Origin: Aeromonas veronii
Lineage (GTDB): Bacteria; Pseudomonadota; Gammaproteobacteria; Enterobacterales; Aeromonadaceae
Direction: 5' to 3'
DNA length: 64,000 nt
Assembly: GCF_040215105.1 (NCBI RefSeq)
Contig: NZ_CP157875.1
Location: 4,324,501-4,388,500, forward strand
In this document: positions 51,741 through 59,918 of the stretch, in pieces
Position numbering within the stretch: position 1 is the stretch's first letter
Layout of the letters: each line of letters begins with the position of its first letter
Translations under genes and position numbers: made by a program
Notes under the pieces: generated by a model
Seen by the model: the letters and a program-made list of their open reading frames with translations, nothing else
Databases searched by the model: none
Told to the model about the DNA's origin: nothing

Positions 51741-52057
51741 TGAAACTCGCATGCCAACTCAATGACATATTCCCGGGTACCGGCGTCTGCGCCCTGCTGG
51801 AAGGACGCCAGATCGCCCTGTTCCGCCCGAGCGAAGCGCCCGAAGTGTTCGCCATCGACAACCGGGATCCCTTCTTCGCCGCCAGCGTGCTGTCGCGGGG
51901 CATCATCTGCGAACACGAGGGGGAACTCTGGGTCGCCAGTCCGCTCAAGAAGCAGCACTTCCGCCTGAGCGACGGTCACTGCCTCGAAAATGCGGCCATG
52001 TCGGTGCAGAGCTACCCCGTCGAAGTCCGCGACCAACAGGTCTGGGTCGCCGTCTAA
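51740..52057 (+). CDS. nirD: Nitrite reductase small subunit
   Basis: A 105-residue Rieske-like small subunit of NADH nitrite reductase. As in other enteric-type NirD proteins the Rieske fold is kept, but the Cys/His cluster ligands are largely absent, so it probably does not bind an iron-sulphur cluster. ATG 51740 overlaps the nirB TGA, with GGAGG 6 bases upstream. Needed with NirB for activity. Confidence 0.93.
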   Translation: MKLACQLNDIFPGTGVCALLEGRQIALFRPSEAPEVFAIDNRDPFFAASVLSRGIICEHEGELWVASPLKKQHFRLSDGHCLENAAMSVQSYPVEVRDQQVWVAV

Positions 52058-52108
52058 CACCGTGCATATCAGGGCTGCCCACGGGCGGCCCTCTTGAAGG
52101 AAACAAAC

Positions 52109-52921
52109 ATGTATACCGAAACCATCAACAAGTGCGCCGCCAACGCGGCCCGCATCAACCGCTTCGAGCGCAGCGACAAGCTCGGCTTCTGGCTCAGCGC
52201 CGCCATGGCGGGAGCCTATGTGGGCCTTGGCATCATCCTCATCTTCACCCTGGGCAACCTGGTGGATGCCAGCGTGCGTCCGCTGGTGATGGGGGCCACC
52301 TTCGGCATCGCCCTGACCCTGGTGATCATCGCCGGCTCCGAGCTGTTCACCGGCCACACCATGTTCCTCACCTTCGGGGTGAAGACCAGCAAGATTTCCA
52401 TGGGGGATCTGCTGCGCATCCTGCCCCAGACCTGGGCCGGCAACCTGCTCGGCTCCATCGCGGTGGCGCTGATCTACTCCTACGGCGGCAGCCTGCTGCC
52501 GGACGCGGGCAGCCTGGCCCACAAGGTGGCGCTGGCCAAGACCCAGGCCCCGGCCCTGACCCTGTTCATGAAAGGGATCCTCTGTAACTGGCTGGTTTGC
52601 CTCGCCATCTGGATGGCGCTGCGCACCGAGGGCGCCGCCAAGTTCATCGCCATCTGGTGGTGCCTGCTGGCCTTCATCGCCTCCGGCTACGAGCACTCGG
52701 TCGCCAACATGACCCTGTTCGCCCTCTCCTGGTTTGGCGCCCACTCAGACGCCTACACCCTGGGCGGCATCGGCCACAACCTGCTGTGGGTGACCCTGGG
52801 CAACACCGTCTCCGGCGCCCTCTTCATGGGTCTGGGCTACTGGTATGCCACCCCCAAGGCCGAGCGCCCGATCGCCGTGACCGACACCGCTGACACCGTC
52901 AGCCAGACCCAGACCGCCTGA
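52109..52921 (+). CDS. nirC: Nitrite transporter NirC (formate/nitrite channel family)
   Basis: A 270-residue pentameric-channel protein of the FNT family with six membrane helices. It moves nitrite (and sometimes nitrous acid) across the inner membrane. Visible features are GSELFTGHTMFLTFGVKT (the omega loop region), CNWLVCLAIWMAL and SGYEHSVANMTLFALSW. ATG 52109 with AAGGA upstream. It is in operon with nirBD and cysG. Confidence 0.94.
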   Translation: MYTETINKCAANAARINRFERSDKLGFWLSAAMAGAYVGLGIILIFTLGNLVDASVRPLVMGATFGIALTLVIIAGSELFTGHTMFLTFGVKTSKISMGDLLRILPQTWAGNLLGSIAVALIYSYGGSLLPDAGSLAHKVALAKTQAPALTLFMKGILCNWLVCLAIWMALRTEGAAKFIAIWWCLLAFIASGYEHSVANMTLFALSWFGAHSDAYTLGGIGHNLLWVTLGNTVSGALFMGLGYWYATPKAERPIAVTDTADTVSQTQTA

Positions 52922-52933
52922 TCAGGAGGCCCC

Positions 52934-54340
52934 ATGGACTACTTGCCCATCTTTTGCAGACTCGACAACAAACCCGTGCTGCTGGTCGGCGGTGGCGACG
53001 TGGCGGAGCGCAAGGCGCGCCTGCTGCTGGACGCCGGTGCCTGGCTGACGGTGGTGGCCCCCAAGCTCGATCCCGAGCTGGCTACCCTGGCTACCAACGG
53101 AACAATCCACTGGCTGGCTGGTGAATTCGAACCGGATCAGCTGGCTGGCAAGTGGTTGGTGGTGGCAGCTACCGACAGGCGTGAGGTCAATGCCCTGGTC
53201 TACCAGAGCGCCAACCAGGCCGGCATCTTTGCCAACGTGGTGGATGACCCCAAGCGCTCCAGCTTCATCATGCCGTCCATCATCGACCGCTCGCCGCTGA
53301 TGGTCGCCATCTCCTCCGGCGGCAAGGCCCCGGTGCTGGCCCGCCTGCTGCGGGAGAAGCTCGAAGCCCTGCTGCCCCAGCATCTGGGTGCCGTCGCAGC
53401 CTTCGCCGGTGGCCTGCGGGCGCGGGTCAAGGCTCGCTTCGCCAGCATGGGGGAACGGCGCCAGTTCTGGGAGCGATTGCTCGGCACCGATCGCCTCGGC
53501 CAGGCCCTGGCCCGGGGCGACAAGGCTGCCGCCAACCAGCTCGCCGACCACCTGTTTGCCAATGATGCTGCCGCCAAGGGAGAAGTGATCCTGGTCGGTG
53601 CCGGTCCCGGCGATCCCGGTCTGCTCACCCTGCATGCCCTGCGTCAGATGCAGCAGGCGGACGTGGTGGTCCATGACCGGCTGGTATCGGACGAGGTGAT
53701 GGCCCTGGTGCGCCGGGATGCCAAACGCATCTTCGTCGGCAAGCTGGCGGGCAACCACTGCGTGCCCCAGGAGGGGATCAACCAGCTCCTGCTGGATGAG
53801 GCAAGGAAAGGGCAGCGAGTGGTGAGGCTGAAAGGGGGCGACCCCTTCATCTTCGGTCGGGGCGGCGAGGAGCTGGAGACCCTGGTCGGCAGCGGGGTGG
53901 GCTTCCAGGTGGTGCCGGGGATCACCGCGGCGAGCGGTTGCGCCGCCTACGCGGGGATTCCGCTGACCCACCGGGATCACGCCCAGAGCGTGCGCTTCGT
54001 CACCGCCCACGGCAAGGGGGGCACCCAGGATCTCGACTGGCCCCTGCTCGCCAGAGACAAACAGACGCTGGTGTTCTACATGGGGCTCTCGTCCTGCACC
54101 ACCATCCGCGAGCAGCTGATGGCCCACGGCAAGGACGGCTCTACTCCGGTGGCCCTCATCGAGCGCGGCACCCAGCCCTGCCAGCGGGTCATTCGCGGCA
54201 CGCTAGACCAACTGCCGGAGCTGGCGGTCGGCGTCGAGAGCCCTGCCCTCATCATGGTGGGATCTGTCGTCACCCTGGCCGATCAACTCGCCTGGTTCGG
54301 CCAGGCCAACGGCCCGGAGCAGGCCCAGGTTTCTGCCTGA
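52934..54340 (+). CDS. cysG: Siroheme synthase
   Basis: A 468-residue trifunctional enzyme making sirohaem, the cofactor of NirB. The N-terminal dehydrogenase/ferrochelatase part has [19 protein letters not shown] (about 14-32). The C-terminal uroporphyrinogen methyltransferase part has [19 protein letters not shown] (about 217-235) and [20 protein letters not shown]. Located last in the nir operon, 13 bases after nirC, coupling cofactor supply to enzyme production. A second copy may exist with the sulfite reductase genes. Confidence 0.97.
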   Translation: MDYLPIFCRLDNKPVLLVGGGDVAERKARLLLDAGAWLTVVAPKLDPELATLATNGTIHWLAGEFEPDQLAGKWLVVAATDRREVNALVYQSANQAGIFANVVDDPKRSSFIMPSIIDRSPLMVAISSGGKAPVLARLLREKLEALLPQHLGAVAAFAGGLRARVKARFASMGERRQFWERLLGTDRLGQALARGDKAAANQLADHLFANDAAAKGEVILVGAGPGDPGLLTLHALRQMQQADVVVHDRLVSDEVMALVRRDAKRIFVGKLAGNHCVPQEGINQLLLDEARKGQRVVRLKGGDPFIFGRGGEELETLVGSGVGFQVVPGITAASGCAAYAGIPLTHRDHAQSVRFVTAHGKGGTQDLDWPLLARDKQTLVFYMGLSSCTTIREQLMAHGKDGSTPVALIERGTQPCQRVIRGTLDQLPELAVGVESPALIMVGSVVTLADQLAWFGQANGPEQAQVSA

Positions 54341-54367
54341 AGAGCCCGCCAGCACAGACCAATGTGA

Positions 54368-54395
54368 GAGACCACCCCAGGGTGGTCTCTTTTTT
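54368..54395 (+). terminator. Terminator of nirBDC-cysG
   Basis: GAGACCACC and GGTGGTCTC with a CCAG loop are followed by six Ts, 28 bases past the cysG stop. Confidence 0.9.
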
Positions 54396-54489
54396 ACTGC
54401 GCCGACTGTCATAACCTCTTGTTTTGAGTCTGGTATCCTATGGGCATGGTCATCCGGCCCACCGAATTCGAATTCAGGAATCTTGTTGC

Positions 54490-55914
54490 ATGTCTCTCCC
54501 CGCCAAGAACAACGCCAAACAGCGTGAACAAGACAGATCCCGCATCCTCACCCTGTTGCTGGCCGACGATGCGCTCACCGACAGTCTGCTCGACCCCCAA
54601 GGGGGGCAGGATGCCGAGCTGCGGGACCAGACCCGCGAACTGACCCAGCTGGTCAACAGCCTGCCCGCCGCCGACGTTGCCGATGCCCTGGAGTCCCTCC
54701 CCCCGGACGAGCGCCACGTACTCTGGCAGCAGGTGAACCCCGAGCGCCACGGCCAGATCCTGGTGGAGGCGTCGGAGACGGTGTGGGACAGCCTCATCAG
54801 CGGCATGAGCGACAAAGAGTTGCTGCACGCTCTGCGCAGCCTCGACATCGACGACCAGATCTATCTCGGCCAATACCTGCCCCGCAACCTGATGGGACGG
54901 CTGCTCACCTCCATGGCCCCCGAGCAGCGGGATCGGGTACGGGAGGTGATCCGTTACGGCAAGCACACGGTCGGCGCCATGATGGACTTCGATCTCGTCA
55001 CGGTGCGCGCCGAGATAAGCCTGGGGGCGGTACAACGCTACCTGCGCCTGCGCGGCCAGATCCCCCCCAACACCGACAAACTGTTCGTCACCGACAAGCG
55101 CAACCGGCTGCAGGGGGAATTGCCCCTCACCACTGTGCTGCTGCACAAACCAGAGACCTTGGTCGGGGAGGTGATGGAGAAAGATCCCGTCACCTTCGAC
55201 CCGGAAGACAACGATGAGGCGGCGGCCCGCACCTTCGAGCGGGACGATCTGGTCTCCGCCGCCGTGGTGGATGCCAAGGGCAAGCTGATGGGACGCCTCA
55301 CCGTCGCCGAGGTGGTGGACCTGGTCTATGAGGAGAGCGATACCGATCTGCGCCGCATGGGGGGGATCAGCGAGGATGAAGACGTGTTCGCCCCCGTCAC
55401 CAAGGCGGTGAAGACCCGCTGGGCCTGGCTCGCCATCAACCTCTGTACCGCCTTCATGGCCTCCCGGGTCATCGGCCTGTTCGAGCACAGCATCTCGCAA
55501 CTGGTGGCGCTGGCGGCCCTGATGCCCATCGTCGCGGGCATCGGCGGCAACACCGGCAACCAGACCATCACCATGATAGTGCGAGCGCTGGCACTGCAGC
55601 AGATCCAGACCGGCAACGTCTCCTTCCTGCTGTGGCGGGAGCTGGGCGTCGCCCTCATCAACGGCCTGGTGTGGGGGGGGACCATGGGGGTCGTCACCTA
55701 TTTCCTCTATCAGGACGCGGCGCTGGGCGCCGTCATGACCCTCGCCATGGTGCTGAACCTGCTGGTGGCGGCCCTGATGGGGGTCATCATCCCCATGACC
55801 ATGACCCGGCTGGGACGGGATCCCGCCCTCGGTGCCAGTGTGATGATCACCGCCATCACCGACACCGGCGGCTTCTTCATCTTCCTCGGGCTGGCGACCC
55901 TGTTCCTGCTCTGA
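54490..55914 (+). CDS. mgtE: Magnesium transporter MgtE
   Basis: A 474-residue Mg2+ channel. An acidic N-domain with repeated Asp/Leu motifs (LPAADVADALESLPPDERHV) comes first. Two CBS domains follow (about 130-255; MDFDLVTVRAE and VMEKDPVTFDPEDN). The five-helix membrane domain contains the pore region MPIVAGIGGNTGNQTITM. The N and CBS domains act as the magnesium gate. ATG 54490 follows AGGAA by 9 bases; the extension to 54424 crosses the probable promoter. A single gene with its own terminator; no M-box was seen upstream. Confidence 0.93.
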   Translation: MSLPAKNNAKQREQDRSRILTLLLADDALTDSLLDPQGGQDAELRDQTRELTQLVNSLPAADVADALESLPPDERHVLWQQVNPERHGQILVEASETVWDSLISGMSDKELLHALRSLDIDDQIYLGQYLPRNLMGRLLTSMAPEQRDRVREVIRYGKHTVGAMMDFDLVTVRAEISLGAVQRYLRLRGQIPPNTDKLFVTDKRNRLQGELPLTTVLLHKPETLVGEVMEKDPVTFDPEDNDEAAARTFERDDLVSAAVVDAKGKLMGRLTVAEVVDLVYEESDTDLRRMGGISEDEDVFAPVTKAVKTRWAWLAINLCTAFMASRVIGLFEHSISQLVALAALMPIVAGIGGNTGNQTITMIVRALALQQIQTGNVSFLLWRELGVALINGLVWGGTMGVVTYFLYQDAALGAVMTLAMVLNLLVAALMGVIIPMTMTRLGRDPALGASVMITAITDTGGFFIFLGLATLFLL

Positions 55915-55932
55915 CCCTCCCCGTCGCCCATG

Positions 55933-55960
55933 AAAAAGGGAGCCATTAAGGCTCCCTTTT
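55933..55960. terminator. Bidirectional terminator between mgtE and chemoreceptor gene
   Basis: AAAAGGGAGCC and GGCTCCCTTTT around ATTAA lie between converging genes, with A and T runs suitable for both directions. Confidence 0.85.
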
Positions 55961-55981
55961 CAATTCAGGCAGGTCGATGCA

Positions 55982-57835
55982 TCACACCCGGTATTGTTCC
56001 ACCGCCCGGTTGAGCAGCCTGGCCTGCTCGCTCAATCCCTGGCTGGACTGGGCATTGTCTTGCGCCATCTGGCTCGATGCCTCTGCGATATCGCGGATGC
56101 TGCTGACGTTGCGGTTCACCTCGTTGGCCACCAAGCTCTGCTGCTCGATGGCGGCGGCGATCTGGGTGCTCATGTCCATGATGCGGGTGACATCCTGGGT
56201 GATCTGGCCGAGCAGCTCACCGGCCTGGGTCGCCTGCTGTGCACTGTTGCCCCCCTGCTCCCGGCAGAGCGCCATCCTACCCACTATGTTGTCGGTCTGC
56301 TGTTGCAGTGAGCCGATGATGGCGGCGATCTCCTGGGTCGACTGCTGGGTGCGGATGGCGAGGTTGCGCACCTCGTCCGCCACCACCGCGAAACCACGGC
56401 CCTGCTCCCCCGCCCGCGCCGCCTCGATGGCCGCATTGAGGGCCAGCAGATTGGTCTGATCCGCTATGCCCCGGATCACCCCAAGCACAGAGCCAATGGT
56501 CTCGCTCTCCTTCTGCAGTTGGGCGACCTCGCCGGAGGCCTGCTCCAGCTGCTCCGCGAGGCTGTGGATCTGGTTGACGGTCTGCTCGACCGCTCCGCGC
56601 CCCTCATCGGCCTTGTGGTTGGTGGCGGCAGCATCGCTGGCCGCCTGCTCGGTACTGCGGGCGATCTCCTCGATGGTGGAGCCCATCTCGGTGGAGGCGG
56701 TCGCCACCTGATCCGTCTCCAGCAACTGGCGCTGGGCCCCCTCGCTGGTTCGGCGCACGTTGTCCGAGAGGTGATCCGCCGCACCGGTCAGGGTGTTGAC
56801 GCTCTGCTTCACATCCCCGATCAGCTGACGGAAGCCATCCAGCATCACATCCAGATTGCCCGCCAGTTGCGCCATCTCGTCATCCCCTTTGAGGGCGATG
56901 CGCAGGCGCAGATCGTTGTCCTGACGGATGCGATTGACCGTGTCATTGACCCGGGCGATGGGTCTGCCGATGCTGCGCCCCAGCAGCACGCTCATGAAGC
57001 CGATGACCATGATGATCAGGACGCCGCAGATCAGCATCAGCCGGTTGAAACTCGCCGTCTGGCTGGCCAGTTCATCCTCGATCTGCTGGCCGACGCTTTC
57101 GAGTGCCTGTTCGGCCTCTTGCACCAGGGTGTGCATCTGGCCACGCAGTCCGGAGGCCTCGTCCAGCCCCAGCACCTGCATCCCCTGAACCAGGGCAACG
57201 AAGTCATTTCGGTACTGTTCGCTGGCCTGTTCGAGCACGCCGCGCTGCTCCTGTGGCAGGTTGCCGAGCCCCTGCTGGAAGTCGGCATGCAGGGTCTGGA
57301 AACGCGCGAGGTACTGGATATCGGAGCGCAGCATGAAGTCCTTCTCCGCCCGCCGCAATTGCAACATGGTGATGAGCAGAGCCTGTTGATCCTGTGCCTT
57401 GAGCGCCTCCTCCACCTTGTGTACCGCCGCCCTCAGCTGACCATAGAGGCCATCCTCGGGTCCCAGCCCTATCTTCTGCTGCTGGGCGACCAGCTCGTTG
57501 AAGGCCTTGCCATAGGCGCTGACCTGGGTATCCAGCCCCATCAAGCCCGCCCGGGCAGCATCCAGGCTGTCATCGGCACTCAGGGCCTGATCGAGCGCAT
57601 GGGTTTGCGCCAGCATGATGTTGAATCTGTCGATGACCGCCAGATCCTTGTGCAGCAAGAAGTCTTGCTCGGCGCGCCTCAGTTGCACCATGGAGAGCTC
57701 GAGTCCATCGACCCGGCGCTGCGCCTCCATCATGTGCCGGCTCTCCTTGCTGGCGTAAAAGAAAAGCCCGCTCAGGGTCAGCATGGCCGTGGCGACCAGG
57801 GCGGTATTCAGTATCAACTTGTGGCGGATCAGCAT
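55982..57835 (-). CDS. Methyl-accepting chemotaxis protein with HBM sensor
   Basis: A 617-residue chemoreceptor. The first helix (about 8-30) is followed by a roughly 240-residue all-helical periplasmic domain. That domain has two related segments, [15 protein letters not shown] and [15 protein letters not shown], the hallmark of the helical bimodular (HBM) fold of Pseudomonas McpS. HAMP and a signalling domain with [20 protein letters not shown] follow. HBM receptors of known ligand sense TCA-cycle acids or acetate; the ligand here is not certain. ATG 57835 with AGAGG upstream. Confidence 0.92.
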   Translation of the reverse strand: MLIRHKLILNTALVATAMLTLSGLFFYASKESRHMMEAQRRVDGLELSMVQLRRAEQDFLLHKDLAVIDRFNIMLAQTHALDQALSADDSLDAARAGLMGLDTQVSAYGKAFNELVAQQQKIGLGPEDGLYGQLRAAVHKVEEALKAQDQQALLITMLQLRRAEKDFMLRSDIQYLARFQTLHADFQQGLGNLPQEQRGVLEQASEQYRNDFVALVQGMQVLGLDEASGLRGQMHTLVQEAEQALESVGQQIEDELASQTASFNRLMLICGVLIIMVIGFMSVLLGRSIGRPIARVNDTVNRIRQDNDLRLRIALKGDDEMAQLAGNLDVMLDGFRQLIGDVKQSVNTLTGAADHLSDNVRRTSEGAQRQLLETDQVATASTEMGSTIEEIARSTEQAASDAAATNHKADEGRGAVEQTVNQIHSLAEQLEQASGEVAQLQKESETIGSVLGVIRGIADQTNLLALNAAIEAARAGEQGRGFAVVADEVRNLAIRTQQSTQEIAAIIGSLQQQTDNIVGRMALCREQGGNSAQQATQAGELLGQITQDVTRIMDMSTQIAAAIEQQSLVANEVNRNVSSIRDIAEASSQMAQDNAQSSQGLSEQARLLNRAVEQYRV

Positions 57836-57979
57836 GGTAAACCTCTGGGGCGCTGGGGTGGACTGCATCGATCGCGGGCAGAATACGACATCCATATGTC
57901 CGTTCAAGGAATATTCATTGAAATGCCACCCTCACTCCTTATACTGGTTCCACCTGTTTCCAGCGGTGGATCTGACACA

Positions 57980-58465
57980 ATGGAATACAACACTTCAGAA
58001 CTGTGCGACATCTATCAGGACATGGTGGATGTGCTCGAGCCCATGCTCTGCTCCTTCGGCGGCCGCGCCTCGTTCGGCGGCGTCATCACCACGGTCAAAT
58101 GCTTCGAATCCAACGGCCTTATCCGTGAACTCGTGAAAGAGAACGGCGCCGGTCGCGTCTTGCTGATCGACGGCGGCGGCTCCATGCGCCGGGCCCTGAT
58201 CGACAGCGAGATCGCTACCACGGCGGCGGAAAACGAGTGGGAAGGGATCGTCTGCTATGGCTGCGTGCGCGAGGTCGACATCCTGGAAGATCTCGACATC
58301 GGCATCCAGGCCCTGGCCGCCATCCCGGTCGGCGCCGACAGCAAGGACGTGGGTGAGACGGATCTGCCGGTGAACTTCGGCGGCGTCACCTTCCTGCCGG
58401 ACGATCACCTCTATGCCGACACCACCGGGGTGATCCTCTCCCCCGATGCCCTCGACATCGAGTAA
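57980..58465 (+). CDS. rraA: Ribonuclease E inhibitor RraA
   Basis: A 161-residue trimeric regulator that binds RNase E and lowers RNA decay. [20 protein letters not shown] matches the enteric N-terminus; [20 protein letters not shown] and [14 protein letters not shown] are conserved. The length equals the enteric protein. Start ATG 57980; the very long upstream open frame on this strand is a shadow of the antisense chemoreceptor gene. The RyhB-type RNA that in other bacteria works with RNase E lies just downstream on the other strand. Confidence 0.95.
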   Translation: MEYNTSELCDIYQDMVDVLEPMLCSFGGRASFGGVITTVKCFESNGLIRELVKENGAGRVLLIDGGGSMRRALIDSEIATTAAENEWEGIVCYGCVREVDILEDLDIGIQALAAIPVGADSKDVGETDLPVNFGGVTFLPDDHLYADTTGVILSPDALDIE

Positions 58466-58482
58466 GCAGACACAGACTGAAG

Positions 58483-58507
58483 ATGGGAGCCTTGGCTCCC
58501 ATTTTTT
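58483..58507 (+). terminator. Terminator after rraA
   Basis: ATGGGAGCC and GGCTCCCAT form a tight hairpin followed by TTTTT, 17 bases past the stop. Confidence 0.85.
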
Positions 58508-58544
58508 ATGCCCGTAATCTGGCGACAAGTGGCTGAAAAAATAC

Positions 58545-58657
58545 AAAAAAAGAGGGCCAGTAAACTACTGGCCCCTTAACTGGAAGCAATGTGAGCAATG
58601 TCGTGCCTTCACAAGAAGTCCATCACGTTGGAACGAATGAAGTCTTTCCCGGAAAAC
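58545..58657 (-). ncRNA. ryhB: RyhB-type iron-responsive small RNA
   Basis: On the minus strand the 28 bases 58606-58579 reproduce the conserved core of enterobacterial RyhB (as I recall it), including GCACGACATTGCTCACATTG and then CTTCCAGT. The core is followed by a terminator: a GGGCCAGTA stem, a three-base loop, and a T-rich tail to 58545. Upstream are a Fur box and promoter (58692-58664), giving a start near 58657 and a transcript of about 113 bases. RyhB is made under iron limitation and with Hfq represses mRNAs of iron-using proteins. No protein-coding frame is needed to explain the region. Confidence 0.93.
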
Positions 58658-58663
58658 AAGTTA

Positions 58664-58692
58664 ACAATAATCATTCTCATTTAACTGTGCAA
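58664..58692 (-). promoter_or_regulatory. Fur-controlled promoter of the RyhB-type RNA
   Basis: Minus-strand -35 TTGCAC (58692-58687), a 17-base spacer and -10 TATTGT (58669-58664). TGAGAATGATTATTG (58679-58665) matches the Fur core TGATAAT-N-ATTATCA at 12 of 14 positions and overlaps the -10, so iron-loaded Fur would block transcription. Confidence 0.88.
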
Positions 58693-58713
58693 GTTTTATT
58701 TGCAAAAAAAGCG

Positions 58714-58740
58714 AAAAAAATGACCACCCGGAGGTGGTCA
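58714..58740 (-). terminator. Terminator after yhhQ
   Basis: TGACCACC and GGTGGTCA with a four-base loop are followed on the minus strand by seven Ts, starting 7 bases past the yhhQ stop. It insulates the RyhB-type gene from read-through. Confidence 0.88.
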
Positions 58741-58746
58741 TCATCG

Positions 58747-59421
58747 TCATGCCTGACGGGGCGCGGTTCGCAGGCCGTCCAATCCGACCTCTCCCACCAG
58801 CTTGCGGCTGAGATAGCGCAGCAAGACGCCGTAGAGTGGCACGAATAATCCCAGGCTAATCAGCAGCTTGAATACATAATCCACGGTCGCTATCTCGACC
58901 CAGTGCTCGGCCATGAAGGGATCCGTGCTGCGCCAGAAGGCGATGCTGAAGAAGGCGATGGTGTCCACCAGGTTGCCGAACAGGGTCGAGGCCGCCGGCG
59001 CCACCCACCAGGCCCTGAGCAGGCGCAGGCGATTGAACACCACCACGTCCATGAACTGGCCCACCAGATAGGCCATGAAGCTGGCCAGGGCGATACGTGC
59101 CACGAACAGGTTGAACTCGGCAAGGTGGCCCAGCCCCTGATAACTGCCCTCGAAGAACAGGACGGAGAGCACGTAGGAGACCGCCAGCGCCGGCAGCATC
59201 ACCGTCTGGATGATCTTGCGGGCGAGGCCGGCACCGAAGATCCGCACCGTCAAGTCGGTGGCCAGGAAGATGAATGGGAAGCTGAAGGCGCCCCAGGTGG
59301 TGTGGAAGCCGAAGATGGTGATCGGCAGCTGCACCAGATAGTTGCTGCTGGCGATGATCAGGATGTGGAACAAAGCGAGACGCACCAGCGCCGTCTGGTG
59401 CTGAGCAGGGGTCAGATTCAT
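58747..59421 (-). CDS. yhhQ: Queuosine precursor transporter YhhQ
   Basis: A 224-residue membrane protein of the COG1738/ECF-S-like family that imports 7-deazaguanine precursors (preQ0/preQ1) for queuosine tRNA modification. About six helices; GAFSFPFIFLATDLTVRIFG and FMAYLVGQFMDVVVFNRLR are conserved. ATG 59421 gives MNLTPAQHQ with AAAGG about 8 bases upstream; the frame extending to 59547 runs through the promoter. That AAAGG is also the 3' part of an apparent preQ1 riboswitch, which supports the transport assignment. Confidence 0.92.
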   Translation of the reverse strand: MNLTPAQHQTALVRLALFHILIIASSNYLVQLPITIFGFHTTWGAFSFPFIFLATDLTVRIFGAGLARKIIQTVMLPALAVSYVLSVLFFEGSYQGLGHLAEFNLFVARIALASFMAYLVGQFMDVVVFNRLRLLRAWWVAPAASTLFGNLVDTIAFFSIAFWRSTDPFMAEHWVEIATVDYVFKLLISLGLFVPLYGVLLRYLSRKLVGEVGLDGLRTAPRQA

Positions 59422-59428
59422 GTTGTGA

Positions 59429-59460
59429 CCTTTTTGGTTAATGGGGTTAGGGAACCCATA
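59429..59460 (-). promoter_or_regulatory. preQ1 class I riboswitch (Tte-like type) before yhhQ
   Basis: On the minus strand ATGGG (59459-59455) pairs with CCCAT (59445-59441), enclosing loop TTCCCTAAC. The tail TAACCAAAAAGG (59440-59429) follows. Loop CC can pair with the terminal GG to close an H-type pseudoknot. The layout and the shared TAACCCCA, TTAAC and AAGG segments closely match the Thermoanaerobacter tengcongensis preQ1-I aptamer as I recall it. The GG is the yhhQ ribosome site, so ligand binding should block translation. Confidence 0.85.
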
Positions 59461-59491
59461 CCGCCACCATTGGCGATAATTGAGGGGCGAG

Positions 59492-59519
59492 ATTATACGC
59501 CCCGCGACCGATAGTTCAA
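59492..59519 (-). promoter_or_regulatory. Promoter of yhhQ
   Basis: Minus-strand TTGAAC (59519-59514), a 16-base spacer and TATAAT (59497-59492). The predicted start near 59485 leaves a leader of about 65 bases that contains the riboswitch and a short CGCCA/TGGCG hairpin before it. Confidence 0.75.
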
Positions 59520-59613
59520 TCTTTATGCGGCGGATGAGCGTGGTCACGGCGCCCTGGAAAGGGCAACCCCAGCCGCCACGGGCAGAGGGCGCGACCCGCA
59601 GATCCGCGAGGGA

Positions 59614-59910
59614 TCACCCCCGATGCTGGCGGCCCAGCCAGAGCACCACCTCCCGATCGACCGGATGCACCACCTCCAGCCAGCAGCCGCCATGGTGCTC
59701 GAACTCCAGCCGCAGCGGGCTGCCTTCAAACTCCAGCAGCCAGCTGTGACGATCGGCGCCCCAATCCCGCTCGAGGGCTGTCAGCTCCCACCCCTGCACC
59801 AGTGCCTCTGCCAGGGTGGGGAAGTTGTCCCAGCAGAGCCCGGGGCAGTCCAGAGTCAGCACACCTGCCTCCTCGTCCATCGCCGTCACTTGCCACGTCA
59901 TCTCTTTCAT
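59614..59910 (-). CDS. Small conserved protein, possibly DUF3630 family
   Basis: A 98-residue cytoplasmic protein rich in Trp and acidic residues (LDCPGLCWDNFPTLAEAL, DRHSWLLEFEGSPLRLEFE). I believe it resembles the DUF3630 proteins of Vibrio and Aeromonas, but this is from memory. ATG 59910 has GAGGA upstream and lies 8 bases past the selO stop, so it is co-transcribed with selO. Function unknown; no catalytic motif is evident. Confidence 0.72.
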   Translation of the reverse strand: MKEMTWQVTAMDEEAGVLTLDCPGLCWDNFPTLAEALVQGWELTALERDWGADRHSWLLEFEGSPLRLEFEHHGGCWLEVVHPVDREVVLWLGRQHRG

Positions 59911-59918
59911 CCGGGTCC

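Noticed and set aside
49080..51752. 890-codon minus-strand open frame over nirB
   Set aside because: Shadow of nirB; composition is Gly/His/Asp-rich nonsense with no recognisable domain.
56519..57979. In-frame N-terminal extension of rraA over the chemoreceptor gene
   Set aside because: RraA has a fixed length of about 161 residues starting at 57980; the extension is antisense to the HBM receptor.
58591..58848. 85-codon plus-strand ORF across the RyhB region
   Set aside because: It crosses the RyhB core, the Fur promoter and the yhhQ terminator; the RNA gene explains the region better.
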